Positions 34,163 to 43,592 of a stretch of 64,000 nt of DNA are shown one piece after another; position 1 is the first letter of the stretch, and every line of letters begins with the position of its first letter. The translations under genes were made by a program, and so were the position numbers. The notes below the pieces were generated by a model that saw nothing but the letters and a program-made list of their open reading frames with translations, ran no database searches and had not been told where the DNA came from. The DNA lies in NCBI GenBank assembly GCA_019359175.1, contig JAHHHU010000006.1, positions 124,001-188,000 on the forward strand, in the 5' to 3' direction. The stretch is from Phormidium tanganyikae FI6-MK23. GTDB taxonomy: Bacteria > Cyanobacteriota > Cyanobacteriia > Leptolyngbyales > Leptolyngbyaceae.

Positions 34163-35101
34163 ATGGAACAGTCGAACCTGTTAGAACTCGCGAAGCAAGG
34201 TGAACCCAATGCGATCGCAGCATTGATGAATGCGGTGTTGTCTCCAAAAGGCATCACGGCACGCGCGAGAATGGATGAGGACTGTTTGTGTATCTTTTTG
34301 GAGTCTCAGAAGCCGCTGAATCAAGAGACGCTTGTGGCATTTATTCAAAAGGGACTGTTGGAGTTGGGGAATGACTCGATCCGATCGGTTCGGGCACAAG
34401 GGAAGCGAATTGGGGAAGAGGGCTTTGCTTGGACACGAGAGTTTTCACTGCGATCATCTGAGTCGTCCCGCGTGGCAACTTTAACGCCGCCGATAGAAGC
34501 TGAATTGCCTGTCGATCGAGATCTCGAAGATCAAGAAGAGATTGAGGACGAGGTTGAGGAAGAAGAATCGCTATCGTTTCGAGGATGGCTGAAAACGCGA
34601 TGGCGGGTGTATGCGATTCCGGTCGTGCTGGTGGTGATTGGTGGTTTTGTGGCGGGTGGGACGACCGCATTTTGGTCAACCGCGAAAAGTCAGTCTCAAA
34701 GCTCGGTCAATACCGGAATCAAGCCGCCTCAAGATAGCGCTGAAGCGAAACAAAAAGAAGCAGAAATTTATCTCAAAGCGATGACCAAAGCGCAAGAGAA
34801 GTTTTATCAACAGAACAATCGATTCGCCAGCAGTCTAGAAGAATTAGAGCGATCGGCAAATATTATTTCTCAAAGCTACAGTTACGCTTATCGGCTGCGA
34901 GCCGGAACGGATTCGGTGATGAGTGCTGCACCGCGCGAGACTGATTTGAGGAGCTACATTGGCATCGTTGCTGTGACATCATCAGGAACAGATAGTTTGA
35001 TCTGCCAATCCCTGAAGCCATCGGTGCAAGCTCCCGAAAAGCCCAAGATCGTTAAAGCAAGTAAGAAACTCGCTTGTCCTGCTCGATCGCTAAAACTCTA
35101 A
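34163..35101 (+). CDS. Pilin-like (GspH/T4P G/H family) membrane-anchored protein
   Basis: 312-aa protein with a cytoplasmic N-terminal domain (about residues 1-90, LAKQGEPNAIAALMN ...), an acidic linker (EDQEEIEDEVEEEES), one transmembrane helix (YAIPVVLVVIGGFVAGG) and a C-terminal domain resembling cyanobacterial type IV pilin-like G/H proteins (AMTKAQEKFYQQNNRFASS ... two Cys, one before QSLKP and one near the end). The pilin motif is internal, with no prepilin peptidase site, so it is not an assembled pilin. Start: ATG 34163 rather than GTG 34157. Confidence 0.72.
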   Translation: MEQSNLLELAKQGEPNAIAALMNAVLSPKGITARARMDEDCLCIFLESQKPLNQETLVAFIQKGLLELGNDSIRSVRAQGKRIGEEGFAWTREFSLRSSESSRVATLTPPIEAELPVDRDLEDQEEIEDEVEEEESLSFRGWLKTRWRVYAIPVVLVVIGGFVAGGTTAFWSTAKSQSQSSVNTGIKPPQDSAEAKQKEAEIYLKAMTKAQEKFYQQNNRFASSLEELERSANIISQSYSYAYRLRAGTDSVMSAAPRETDLRSYIGIVAVTSSGTDSLICQSLKPSVQAPEKPKIVKASKKLACPARSLKL

Positions 35102-35364
35102 GAGCGCGATTCTTCAGGCAACTGAAGCGTAAAACAGCTCCCTTCGCGGGGCGTTGAATTGACCGTAAAGTGCATTGCCCAGATCGCCAGCCCCAACACA
35201 ATTCCGCTTCCGATCAGCCAATATTGGCGCGGGTGTTCCTGGCCGATCGAGATTTGTTCAGCGATATCAAGCGCGGTGTAGGAACCGATACAAGAAACCA
35301 GAACTGACAAAACAATTAGGCGAAAGTCCGAGTTGGCAACCAAATCTTCGGTGTGAGGAGGCAT
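35098..35364 (-). pseudogene. Internally deleted MHYT-domain sensor histidine kinase
   Basis: 88 codons join two ends of what should be a kinase of many hundred residues. The first 65 or so match the start of an MHYT membrane sensor (DFRLIVLSVLVSCIGSYTALD, then YWLIGSGIVLGLAIWAMHF). The next residues (STPREGSCFTLQLPEE) match the extreme C-terminus of a HATPase histidine kinase, where STPGxGSxFTLxLP is normal. Everything between, including the rest of MHYT, the phospho-acceptor His and the ATP site, is missing. The frame is open, so a short peptide may still be made. It abuts the pilin-like gene end (4 bp overlap). Confidence 0.72.
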
Positions 35365-35434
35365 TGCATAGGGAGGAGTTGTCGCAGTCAGAATCGCAAT
35401 TGTAGACGCAGCACGAAGTTAATCGAAATACAAA

Positions 35435-35486
35435 TCAAGCTCGATCGACATCGTTCCTAAGACGGGAAATGCACGATCGAGCTTGA
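35435..35486 (-). terminator. Hairpin downstream of the Pro/Ser-rich membrane protein
   Basis: 13-bp perfect arms (35435-35447 with 35474-35486) with a 26-nt loop; on the minus strand they are followed by TTTG. Probably the terminator of the 35537-36139 gene. Confidence 0.6.
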
Positions 35487-35536
35487 ATGATGATTTAATT
35501 CTCAGCCTGCTTGCTAAACAACCACTTTAGAGAAGA

Positions 35537-36139
35537 TTACTGGTTTGAAGGAGTTGGGCTTGTTGTTGCTTCAGGGGACGGAGAAGGCTCGGCTGATTTT
35601 GGTTGCTCGGTAGCAGGTTTGGTCTGTGAATTGCTCGGTGTCGCAGGGGAAACTTGGGGAGCAGGAGCCACTGGCGAAGGTTTAGGAGCCTCGATTTTGA
35701 TCGTCGGAGCAGGAATGACAGTAGGTGAACTCTGCTGCGGTTGCGGAACTGGAACAATACGATCGCGCTCGATTACTCGTTCTCTCACTTCGGGCGACGG
35801 AGACGGAGAAGGCGACGCGCTTGGAACAACGATCGTGCGCTGAATGGTAGGAGTTCGATCGCGTTGTGTCACAAAATACGCAAGTGCAGCGCCGCCTAAC
35901 ACTAACCCAGTTAACAAAATTCCGATCAAGAAACCATTCGCTGTATTGTTCTCATCTCTGACTTGCTGCGTGGTTTCATAACGTTGCCGTTCGACTGCTC
36001 GACCTTGGGTATAACCGCTACCAGAAACTTCTGGACTCGGCTCGACGAAGCTGTTTTCGCTGGAAAGATTGGCGGGATCTGGAGTTGAGCCAGCGTAATT
36101 TGTGCGATCGTGTTGATCACCGGGGTTTGTATTTGCCAT
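35537..36139 (-). CDS. Single-pass membrane protein with Pro/Ser-rich tail
   Basis: 200-aa hypothetical protein. A polar N-terminus of about 65 residues is followed by one transmembrane helix (GFLIGILLTGLVLGGAALAYF), then a low-complexity tail rich in Pro, Ser, Glu and Gln (SPSPSPSPEVRERVIERDR, APAPQVSPATPSN). The tail looks extracytoplasmic and wall-spanning. Start chosen at ATG 36139 (MANTNPGDQ). Function unknown. Confidence 0.7.
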   Translation of the reverse strand: MANTNPGDQHDRTNYAGSTPDPANLSSENSFVEPSPEVSGSGYTQGRAVERQRYETTQQVRDENNTANGFLIGILLTGLVLGGAALAYFVTQRDRTPTIQRTIVVPSASPSPSPSPEVRERVIERDRIVPVPQPQQSSPTVIPAPTIKIEAPKPSPVAPAPQVSPATPSNSQTKPATEQPKSAEPSPSPEATTSPTPSNQ

Positions 36140-36339
36140 TTTGAATAATCCTTGTTGATTTGTCGAGCGCTGCAATTCTTTCAGCGAGAAGTACTGTGAT
36201 GAAAAATTCGGTCTTGCCTAGGTAGATGCTCTAATGCAACTAAACTAACCGAAGCAAGCTACCTCGTCACTCTGTCCAGGGGGGAACATTTGGACGAGAA
36301 ATAATTTCTTCCTCTGTCATCAGATAGAGAATCGCGGAA

Positions 36340-38094
36340 TTATTGCAGGGCTTCTTCTAATTTGTTTTGATCCCACAACGATCGGTAAAGTCCCGATTGA
36401 TCAATTAGTTCTCCGTGTGTGCCCATTTGCACAATGCGCCCTTGTTCCATCACAAAGATTCGATCTGCCATCGCTGCCGCTGAAAGTTGGTGCGAAATAA
36501 ATACAACAGTTTTACGAACGGTTCCTTCTGACAGATTTTTCAAAATTCGTGTTGCAGTCTGATTGTCCACGCTCGACAGCGCATCATCCAAAATTAGAAT
36601 CGGACTATCCACCAAAAGCGCTCGTGCTAATGCGGTTCTCTGCCGCTGTCCGCCGGATAAGGTGATGCCACGCTCTCCTACGATCGTGTCATAGTGCTGC
36701 GGAAAGTTCAGCACTTCCCCATGAATCTGAGCAATTTTTGCTGCAAGTTCAACCTCGTCTTGTTCAGCTAAAGGCTTGCCATATCGAATGTTATTGCGGA
36801 TCGTCGTACTGAAGAGGAAGCTTTCCTGGGGCACATACGCGATCGCGCCTCTCAAATCCTGCAATCGCAAGTCTGTAATGTCATAACCATCAAGAAAAAG
36901 CTGATTCGGGGCAATATCCAACAGTCGCGGTAACGCATTCGCTAACGTCGATTTCCCTGATCCGATCGCGCCGACGATCGCTACGGATTCACCAGGAGCG
37001 ATCGCAAAACTGATTTGGTCTAACGCAGGCTGAGACATTCCAGGATAGTGAAATGTTAAATTCTCAGCACTTAACTTGCCTCTCACTTGCGCTAATGGTA
37101 GGGGAATCGCATCTGCACTATCCTGAATTTTCGGTTCAACAGATAAGATTGCTTCGATTCGATCGATACTCACTTCCCCACGTTGATAAGCGGTAATCGT
37201 GAATCCTAGTAGTGCAGTCGGAAACGCCAATCGCTCGACGAAGATCAGGAGTGCAATGAAATCTCCGACCGTGATTTCTCCTCGTGCGATCGAGTCGCCT
37301 CCAAACCATAGCAAAATCAATGCACTCCCGTAGGCAATTCCTTGCAAGATTGGAAACAAAATGTTTCGAGTTAGAGCAAGTTTGAGATTTGCATTCAATA
37401 GCGATCGATTAAGTTCTCTAAAAGCGCCCCGCTCGTTCTCTTCCTGACCGTAGATCTTAATCAGTGCAATTCCGCTCATATCTTCTTGCACTAGTTCGCT
37501 CAATGTCGAGAGTTCTTCTTGGACATCTAGCTGCTGCGATCGCAGTTTGTTACTAAACAAACTCACTAAGATCAACATGAACGGATATACAGAAAGCGCT
37601 AACAAACTCAATTTGGCGTTGATTGCCACCATTGCAGGTAACGTCAACGTATAAGCGAATAGCGTATTTGCCAAACTGAGAACCGCAAACCCTAATAAGC
37701 GGCGGATATTATCGACATCACTAGTAGCACGGTTAATCAAATCACCTACCGTATTCGCAGCGAAATACGCAGGTTCTAACTTGAGTAAGTGGTTAAAGAT
37801 TCTCTGCTTGAGATCAAATTCAACCTGTCGCCCAACGCCAAACAGTAACGTTCGGGATGCCATTCGCATGACCCACATTACCGAAGCCAACACCAAGATC
37901 AGAACAGCATACATCAAGATCTGATCAACGCTAAAGGCAACGCCAAGCGTATCCACTGCGTCGCGAATTTGTAGCGGGATATAAATCCCGATCGCATTTA
38001 CCACCAACAACGCCAAAACTCCTAGCGTGGCATCCCGCCAATGCGGGCGAAGATATGCCCCTAGTTTTTGAAGTTGCCCCCGCGATCGCGCCAT
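36340..38094 (-). CDS. ABC transporter, fused permease and ATPase (MsbA/MDR-like)
   Basis: 584-aa half-transporter. The N-terminal six-helix permease is followed by an ATPase with Walker A GAIGSGKSTLA, Q-loop YVPQESFLFS, signature LSGGQRQRTALARAL, Walker B LILDDALSSVD and H-loop ISHQLS. It would work as a homo- or heterodimer exporter of lipids or drugs. I chose ATG 38094 (MARSRGQLQKLG); the frame is open to 38145. Confidence 0.93.
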   Translation of the reverse strand: MARSRGQLQKLGAYLRPHWRDATLGVLALLVVNAIGIYIPLQIRDAVDTLGVAFSVDQILMYAVLILVLASVMWVMRMASRTLLFGVGRQVEFDLKQRIFNHLLKLEPAYFAANTVGDLINRATSDVDNIRRLLGFAVLSLANTLFAYTLTLPAMVAINAKLSLLALSVYPFMLILVSLFSNKLRSQQLDVQEELSTLSELVQEDMSGIALIKIYGQEENERGAFRELNRSLLNANLKLALTRNILFPILQGIAYGSALILLWFGGDSIARGEITVGDFIALLIFVERLAFPTALLGFTITAYQRGEVSIDRIEAILSVEPKIQDSADAIPLPLAQVRGKLSAENLTFHYPGMSQPALDQISFAIAPGESVAIVGAIGSGKSTLANALPRLLDIAPNQLFLDGYDITDLRLQDLRGAIAYVPQESFLFSTTIRNNIRYGKPLAEQDEVELAAKIAQIHGEVLNFPQHYDTIVGERGITLSGGQRQRTALARALLVDSPILILDDALSSVDNQTATRILKNLSEGTVRKTVVFISHQLSAAAMADRIFVMEQGRIVQMGTHGELIDQSGLYRSLWDQNKLEEALQ

Positions 38095-38159
38095 GATTCT
38101 GCCTACTATCGAAACCTTCCTATGGTAGCGCGATTGAAAAAGCAAATTTCAACAGAAAA

Positions 38160-38188
38160 GGGGTAGAAGCGATTCGCCTCTACCCCTC
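38160..38188 (-). terminator. Terminator of the YdcF-like gene
   Basis: A hairpin with 9-bp outer arms (38160-38168 with 38180-38188) and a 3-bp inner extension is followed on the minus strand by TTTTCTG. It lies between the YdcF-like and ABC genes. Confidence 0.75.
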
Positions 38189-38203
38189 ATTCTTAGAGCT
38201 GTT

Positions 38204-39415
38204 CTAGAGCGTCGTCCGCACAGGTCGAATCCATCCCCTCAAGAAGTAATAGATCGATGTAACGTACTCATTAATCACTTTGGAACTGAGCGAAAACGCA
38301 TCAATGCTAGGGATCAGATCTGCGAGTTGGAAATTGCGCTCAACCACATCGCGCCCTTGTGCCCGACCTCTTAGCGCTTCTCTCGCTGGCAGCGTGAAAA
38401 AATTCGTCGGACGGGGAATCACCGTTAGCGGCACATTATTACTGTTGAATTCCCGATTAAACGTTAATGCGGCTCGGTTCATCTCGATCGCAGAACTCAC
38501 CAAAATCAACTGATTGCCAAAATTGATCCCTCTGCGCCGCAATTCCTGACGCACATTCACCGCGCTACTCTGAATCGTCGGACTATTGGAATCTCCAATA
38601 ATATCGCCCTCTGGAATTCCCAAATCCTGGAGGAAACGCCGCGCATCTGCCGCTTCTGAAACTTCATTCTGAGTTTCTCCGGTTCTGCGAAGGCGCTCTG
38701 GTCGATCGCCCGCCGTTACAATCACCAAGGGAGCTGTTCCCCGCGCCCGCTCTTCTTGATAGACCTGATTCGTGTAGGTCAAAATGTCGCCGCGCTCGGT
38801 CAGTTGGACAGGCTGATCGGTCAGTAGCGTCAAGGTTCCAGCCGGAATCGGGGAAGGCGGTGGAATCAGTTGCGGCGCAGTCGGAGCGGGAGCCGCCGGA
38901 ATCGGCTGCGTTCTGGGTCGAAGTTGCAGTCGAGTGGTGTCTTGCGCCAAAGACACAATCACGCGCCGCGCGCCGGCGGGGAGAGCTTGGGCTGCAACAG
39001 GTCGAGCAATGTCGATCGCTTCCGCTTCGGCTCTTTGAGCCAAGAAATAGGACACCGCAGGAATACTGAGAATTAACAGTGCTGGAATCGCAATTCGCAG
39101 CAAAATCAATCCCGTCCTCGATAATTTGCCGCCGCGCAGCAGTTCGGAAAATGCAATCAGTAGCAAAATTAGAATGATGCCGAGCGGACTAAACGGAATG
39201 GCAATCAACCGAAAAATATCGCCAACCAGTCCTTGTTCTGGAGAACCCCGATAAAACGTAAAAGCTGCCACTCCCAGCAAGAGCAGCAACACCAATCCAC
39301 CCAGAAACGCTCTTGGCAGCGCCCGCAGCAGGACATACCAAGCAAATAGACCCACCACAACCCAGAGCAACACCTGAGTCAGTAGAACGAATACATCAGT
39401 TACTAATAAAACCAT
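38204..39415 (-). CDS. YdcF/ElyC-family (DUF218) membrane protein
   Basis: 403-aa protein with three to four N-terminal transmembrane helices, a Pro-rich linker (PIPAAPAPTAPQLIPPPSP) and a DUF218 Rossmann-like domain: VIVTAGDRPERLRRTGET, GDSNSPTIQSSAVNVRQ and LILVSSAIEMNRA. DUF218 proteins act in envelope or wall homeostasis in E. coli (ElyC, SanA); the biochemical activity remains open. Upstream of the ABC exporter on the same strand. Confidence 0.85.
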   Translation of the reverse strand: MVLLVTDVFVLLTQVLLWVVVGLFAWYVLLRALPRAFLGGLVLLLLLGVAAFTFYRGSPEQGLVGDIFRLIAIPFSPLGIILILLLIAFSELLRGGKLSRTGLILLRIAIPALLILSIPAVSYFLAQRAEAEAIDIARPVAAQALPAGARRVIVSLAQDTTRLQLRPRTQPIPAAPAPTAPQLIPPPSPIPAGTLTLLTDQPVQLTERGDILTYTNQVYQEERARGTAPLVIVTAGDRPERLRRTGETQNEVSEAADARRFLQDLGIPEGDIIGDSNSPTIQSSAVNVRQELRRRGINFGNQLILVSSAIEMNRAALTFNREFNSNNVPLTVIPRPTNFFTLPAREALRGRAQGRDVVERNFQLADLIPSIDAFSLSSKVINEYVTSIYYFLRGWIRPVRTTL

Positions 39416-39696
39416 CTATTCAATCCTATGTATCGCGCTAATACCCCTCACCACCAAATACGATCTTCAAACGATTAAATTCAGCGTGAAACTTCATCGC
39501 TTCAAGATTACCCGCAGGTATCAAATTTGCACACGGAAGTTGTTCGTAATTTGAATGACCTGATGGATGGCAATTGAACTCCTTAAATTTAGACTTGCAC
39601 TAAAAAAATAAACCGTTTCAAGATTAGGATTGTACCGAAAATTGCCGGGTTGTAGGGACTTTTTCGCGCTGAATCGCAGATTTTTTCTTAAATTTG
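39416..39696. other. Intergenic region before the microprotein gene
   Basis: AT-rich spacer between divergent transcripts. No ORF with a convincing start; it should contain the promoter of the YdcF-like gene. Confidence 0.5.
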
Positions 39697-39724
39697 TTGA
39701 AGCACAAACCGTTTTCTCTAAAAT
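39697..39724 (+). promoter_or_regulatory. Candidate promoter for the 23-aa microprotein
   Basis: TTGAAG (39697-39702), a 16-bp spacer and TAAAAT (39719-39724). It would give a leader of about 110 nt ahead of the GTG at 39844. Confidence 0.4.
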
Positions 39725-39843
39725 GAAATTGCTTGGATGGGTCTGAACGATCAAAAAATCAGGCAAAATGCAAGATCGATCCGTCTCTAGAACGATTTAA
39801 TCACATTGGCAACCTCAGTCGCGGGTATTAGGAGGAACATTCA

Positions 39844-39915
39844 GTGGAACTAATTTTGGCAGGTATCGTCTTTGCGGTGGTTTTATTTTTGCTAACGCGC
39901 GATATCTTCAAGTAA
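39844..39915 (+). CDS. Single-helix membrane microprotein (23 aa)
   Basis: A 23-codon ORF (GTG start, TAA stop) encodes one predicted transmembrane helix, MELILAGIVFAVVLFLL, and a charged end TRDIFK. The evidence for a gene is strong: AGGAGGA at 39830-39836 exactly 7 bp before the start, a candidate promoter, and a terminator-like hairpin immediately after the stop. It resembles in size and layout the tiny subunits of photosystems or cytochrome b6f, but I do not recognise it as any of these. Function unknown. Confidence 0.62.
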   Translation: MELILAGIVFAVVLFLLTRDIFK

Positions 39916-39976
39916 AGCGCTTCACTCAGACCTTGAATCAATTCGCGTCCTTACTCCTGGATGTAGAAGCGCTTTC
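39914..39976 (+). terminator. Hairpin after the microprotein gene
   Basis: AAAGCGCTTC (39914-39923) pairs with GAAGCGCTTT (39966-39975) across a 42-nt loop; the first arm overlaps the stop codon. It may be a terminator or a processing hairpin. Confidence 0.5.
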
Positions 39977-40016
39977 TTGAAATGGGAATTGTCTTAACGC
40001 TGGATGAGGATTTATC

Positions 40017-41015
40017 GTGTCATCTGAAAAGCCGATCGTATTAGTCACTGGGGGAGCCGGATATATCGGTTCTCATGCGGTTCTCGCACTGCAAAAGGCA
40101 GGTTATGAAGTCGTCGTCTTCGATAATTTGGTCTACGGGCATCGCGATATCGTTGAATCTGTGCTGAAAGTTGAATTGATCGAGGGCGATACGAACGATC
40201 GCGAATTGCTCGATCGACTATTTGCCTCACGATCGTTTAGTGCAGTGATGCACTTTGCGGCGTATGCGTATGTTGGGGAATCGGTGAGTCATCCCGATAA
40301 GTATTACCGGAATAATGTGACGGGAACGCTGACGCTGTTAGAAGCGATGGTTGCGGCTGGAATTAAAAACTTCGTCTTTTCTTCAACCTGTGCAACCTAC
40401 GGCGTTCCAAAAATTGTGCCGATTCCAGAAGATCATCCTCAAGACCCGATTAATCCGTATGGTGCGACGAAGCTCATGGTTGAGCGGATTTTATCGGATT
40501 TCGATCAGGCGTATGATTTCAAATCGGTAGTGTTTCGGTATTTCAATGCGGCTGGAGCCGATCCAGAAGGTCGCTTGGGTGAAGATCACCAACCAGAAAC
40601 GCACTTAATTCCGCTCGTTTTGATGGCTGCTCTCGGACATCGCGACTCGATTTCGATTTTTGGAACGGACTACCCGACACCGGATGGAACCTGCGTTCGT
40701 GATTATATCCACGTTACGGACTTGGCGGAAGCTCACGTTCTCGGCTTGGATTATTTGCTCAAAGGCGGCGATTCGCAGCAGTTCAATTTGGGCAATGGAA
40801 ACGGGTTTTCGGTGCGCGAAGTGATCGAGGCGGCGCGTAAAGTGACGGGTCGCTCGATTAAGGCGATCGAGTGCGATCGTCGTCCGGGTGATCCGCCTGC
40901 ACTGGTCGGAAGTGCGGGAAAAGCGAGATCGACGCTTGGCTGGAATCCTCAGTATGCAGATATTGAAAAGATTCTCACGCACGCTTGGGTATGGCATCAA
41001 AAACGGCACGCCTAG
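40017..41015 (+). CDS. galE: UDP-glucose 4-epimerase
   Basis: 332-aa NAD-dependent epimerase interconverting UDP-glucose and UDP-galactose. The Rossmann motif TGGAGYIGSH is at residue 12, SSTCATYG holds the catalytic Ser/Thr, and YGATKLMVE the Tyr and Lys. Start is GTG at 40017 (MSSEKPIVLV). It supplies sugar nucleotides for polysaccharide synthesis. Confidence 0.96.
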   Translation: MSSEKPIVLVTGGAGYIGSHAVLALQKAGYEVVVFDNLVYGHRDIVESVLKVELIEGDTNDRELLDRLFASRSFSAVMHFAAYAYVGESVSHPDKYYRNNVTGTLTLLEAMVAAGIKNFVFSSTCATYGVPKIVPIPEDHPQDPINPYGATKLMVERILSDFDQAYDFKSVVFRYFNAAGADPEGRLGEDHQPETHLIPLVLMAALGHRDSISIFGTDYPTPDGTCVRDYIHVTDLAEAHVLGLDYLLKGGDSQQFNLGNGNGFSVREVIEAARKVTGRSIKAIECDRRPGDPPALVGSAGKARSTLGWNPQYADIEKILTHAWVWHQKRHA

Positions 41016-41033
41016 AGGTTCTATGAGACGCGG

Positions 41034-41058
41034 TGGGAGAATTCGGCGAATTCTCCCA
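41034..41058. terminator. Bidirectional hairpin between convergent genes
   Basis: 11-bp perfect arms (41034-41044 with 41048-41058), 3-nt loop, between galE and the convergent PMT-type gene. No long T run on either side; likely shared terminator. Confidence 0.6.
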
Positions 41059-41064
41059 TCTACT

Positions 41065-42549
41065 TTAAATCCACGATCGCAACCACATCCGCCATTGATA
41101 GTCCGATTGCGACAACGGCAATCCTAAATAAATTGGCATCCAAAACACAAACGAGATCGCGCAAATCGCGATGACTCCAATCCCGATCAAGCGAAATTCG
41201 CGGGTGCGGAACCAGCGATCGACAAACCAAGCTAGTCCCATCGTGGCGTAAACCGATGACCCCATGTAGTGATATAAAAATACACATCGCGATACGGGCA
41301 TCCAGGGCAGCAGATTCGCAATATAGCTGACGAACAGAAACAGCACGATCCACAACTCTTGAGGCGGCAAAAAACTTAGCCTCGGTGCATGAATGCTGGC
41401 AAGACTCGGCAGAATCTCCCAGTGTTCGATCAGTATCCAAATCAGAAATACGATCGCAACTGCCGAAAACCACCACAACACCGGATTTCCCATCGCATGA
41501 ACATCGTAAACAACCCGCCCTGGTTCAAGAACCAGGGCAGAGTTTCCGTTTGAGATTGGGTCGGTGATTGAATTTGCAACTTGGTAATAATACGCAACTG
41601 GACGAAGCATCAGTATCCAACTGTACCAAGTTGAACAGTAAGGATGAATATTCGTACCGCTTCCGACTCGCTGATGGTACAACAAGATTTGCCTTTGAAC
41701 TTCGACGAAATTAAACTCCGGATTGAGGTGAAGATGCGGTAGCCAAATTAACCAATAAAACAGCGCCGGAACACCCGCAAAACAAAGTAAAAAATAGAAC
41801 AAGTTAATTTGTGTAAGACGATATAGCGGCGAAGTTGGTAATGAATTGCTCGGAATTTCTGTAGATAGTTTCGAGCGTTGTCTCGTCCAGTTTAAGAAGC
41901 GAAATATCCAACCCATTCCCCACAAGAAGTAGACGCTCATCAAGAACCATAATCCGTTCCATTTAATTGAAACAGAGGCGGCAAAGAATACCCCAGAGAT
42001 GACTAGAAACGAGTTCAATCTTTTCGGCGATCGTAAACTAAATAACAAACACCATTGCCCGATTAATCCGAATATCACGAGGTAGACATTGTTGAGTGCA
42101 TAACGCGACTCAACTAAGAACAAACCATCCATCGCAGCAAGGGTTCCAGCGATTAGAGCATAGCTTCGACGGCGACTAAGTTGGAACGCGATCGCAGAAA
42201 TTACCAGCGGAATAAATGACCCAGTAAGCGCATTTAGCCAGCGGTAACTCCAAGTACTGAGTGTCGAACCCGCCATGTTATTTACAGCGTCTTGACCGAT
42301 CAGAAGATGACTGCCAATCCAAATCCCGATCGCGATTAAATACTTGCTTAAAGGGGGATGACCGTCGAAAAACTTTATTCCGGTCAGGTAGTTATTTGCG
42401 AACTTTGCGTAGTAGACTTCATCAAAGACCAGAGTGTTGAATCGTCCGAGTCCCCAGAAACGGAGGCTCAACGAGATGAGAAATATTCCAATAATTCCGA
42501 GCCGAAACCAGGGAATCGGCTTGATGGATTGCTCAGTCTTCCGCATCAC
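41065..42549 (-). CDS. PMT-family (GT39-like) membrane mannosyltransferase
   Basis: 494-aa polytopic enzyme with around ten hydrophobic helices, of the dolichyl-phosphate-mannose-protein mannosyltransferase type. The first lumenal loop shows the acidic motif LVFDEVYYAKFANN and GHPPLSKYLIA. It probably transfers a sugar from a polyprenyl-phosphate donor to proteins or lipids in the periplasm. The C-terminal four-helix region is typical of the family. Acceptor unknown. Confidence 0.9.
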   Translation of the reverse strand: MMRKTEQSIKPIPWFRLGIIGIFLISLSLRFWGLGRFNTLVFDEVYYAKFANNYLTGIKFFDGHPPLSKYLIAIGIWIGSHLLIGQDAVNNMAGSTLSTWSYRWLNALTGSFIPLVISAIAFQLSRRRSYALIAGTLAAMDGLFLVESRYALNNVYLVIFGLIGQWCLLFSLRSPKRLNSFLVISGVFFAASVSIKWNGLWFLMSVYFLWGMGWIFRFLNWTRQRSKLSTEIPSNSLPTSPLYRLTQINLFYFLLCFAGVPALFYWLIWLPHLHLNPEFNFVEVQRQILLYHQRVGSGTNIHPYCSTWYSWILMLRPVAYYYQVANSITDPISNGNSALVLEPGRVVYDVHAMGNPVLWWFSAVAIVFLIWILIEHWEILPSLASIHAPRLSFLPPQELWIVLFLFVSYIANLLPWMPVSRCVFLYHYMGSSVYATMGLAWFVDRWFRTREFRLIGIGVIAICAISFVFWMPIYLGLPLSQSDYQWRMWLRSWI

Positions 42550-42802
42550 TACTTTTTCAGTGCCAATTTCTAGTCTTTCAGCATACTGACTTCTCCTTTA
42601 ATTTGGTAAATTTCTGTCACAACTGGCTTGATTTATTTCTGTAAAGACTAAAAGACGGTTTGGTAAAGTTTTACAAAATATTTAACGAAATACGAATTTT
42701 CAACATTGCTTTATTCCCGGTTTATTGCATTCAGGAGTCTACCGATCGCCCCGTCTCCAAACTCCGTCTCTGAAAATCTCCTGTCAAGAGGAAACCAATA
42801 TC

Positions 42803-43516
42803 ATGATTCGCGTATTGTTAGCAGATGATCAGAATCTCATTCGGGAAGGACTGAAAGCGCTTCTAGAGCAGGAGCCTGACCTACAGGTGGTGGCAGATGT
42901 CGATAATGGGTGCGATGCGGTACAGCAAGCCGAGGCGCTTCAGCCCGATGTGGTGCTGATGGATTTGAAGATGCCGAGAATGGATGGGATCACCGCGACA
43001 CAGACGATATGTGAACGCTGCCCAGACACGCGCGTTCTGGTGTTGACGGCTTCAGACGACGAACTTTCGGTGCGGGCTGCGCTACAAGTCGGGGCACGTG
43101 GCTATCTGCTCAAAGATATGTCACCGGATGAACTGGCAAACGCAGTTCGTACCGCGCACAAAGGCTTTACCCAGTTGAGTCCTGGAATCTTGCAGAAAGC
43201 GCTGGCTTCCTCGATCGACACCTCTCCGATCGAATCGATCGAAGCGCTCGCAACGAATGTTCTCCCGTTCATGCCGTCCCAACGTCGCGCCCCTGCTGCC
43301 AATCTCCCGCCCGGATTTGCCAAGCTGACCGCGCGGGAACGTCAGGTCTTGAGGCTGATTGCAGAAGGTTCAAGCAATCGAGAAATTGCGCGATCGCTTG
43401 ATATCTCAGAAGGCACGGTGAAAAACCACGTTGCGAGTATTTTAGGACGTTTGAATTTACGCGATCGTACGCAAGCTGCCATCATTGCAACCTCAGTGAT
43501 GCCGCTGTTGAACTAG
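42803..43516 (+). CDS. NarL/FixJ-family response regulator
   Basis: 237-aa DNA-binding response regulator. The receiver domain has acidic DDQ near residue 9, phospho-acceptor Asp in VVLMDLKMPRMDG and Lys in YLLKDMSPDE; the C-terminal LuxR-type helix-turn-helix is LTARERQVLRLIAEGSSNRE and GTVKNHVASILGRL. I chose the ATG at 42803 with AGAGGA 10 bp upstream; the frame is open to 42725. No sensor kinase is adjacent. Confidence 0.93.
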   Translation: MIRVLLADDQNLIREGLKALLEQEPDLQVVADVDNGCDAVQQAEALQPDVVLMDLKMPRMDGITATQTICERCPDTRVLVLTASDDELSVRAALQVGARGYLLKDMSPDELANAVRTAHKGFTQLSPGILQKALASSIDTSPIESIEALATNVLPFMPSQRRAPAANLPPGFAKLTARERQVLRLIAEGSSNREIARSLDISEGTVKNHVASILGRLNLRDRTQAAIIATSVMPLLN

Positions 43517-43592
43517 CATTTTCTCGGACTCTCTGAATTTATCCATATGGTAATACTGTGCTGAAAGCCACTTCAGCATACAGAGAGCGACC

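Noticed and set aside
35511..35843. Gly-rich plus-strand ORF (110 codons)
   Set aside because: It is the antisense of the Pro/Ser-rich tail of the 35537-36139 protein; low-complexity artefact.
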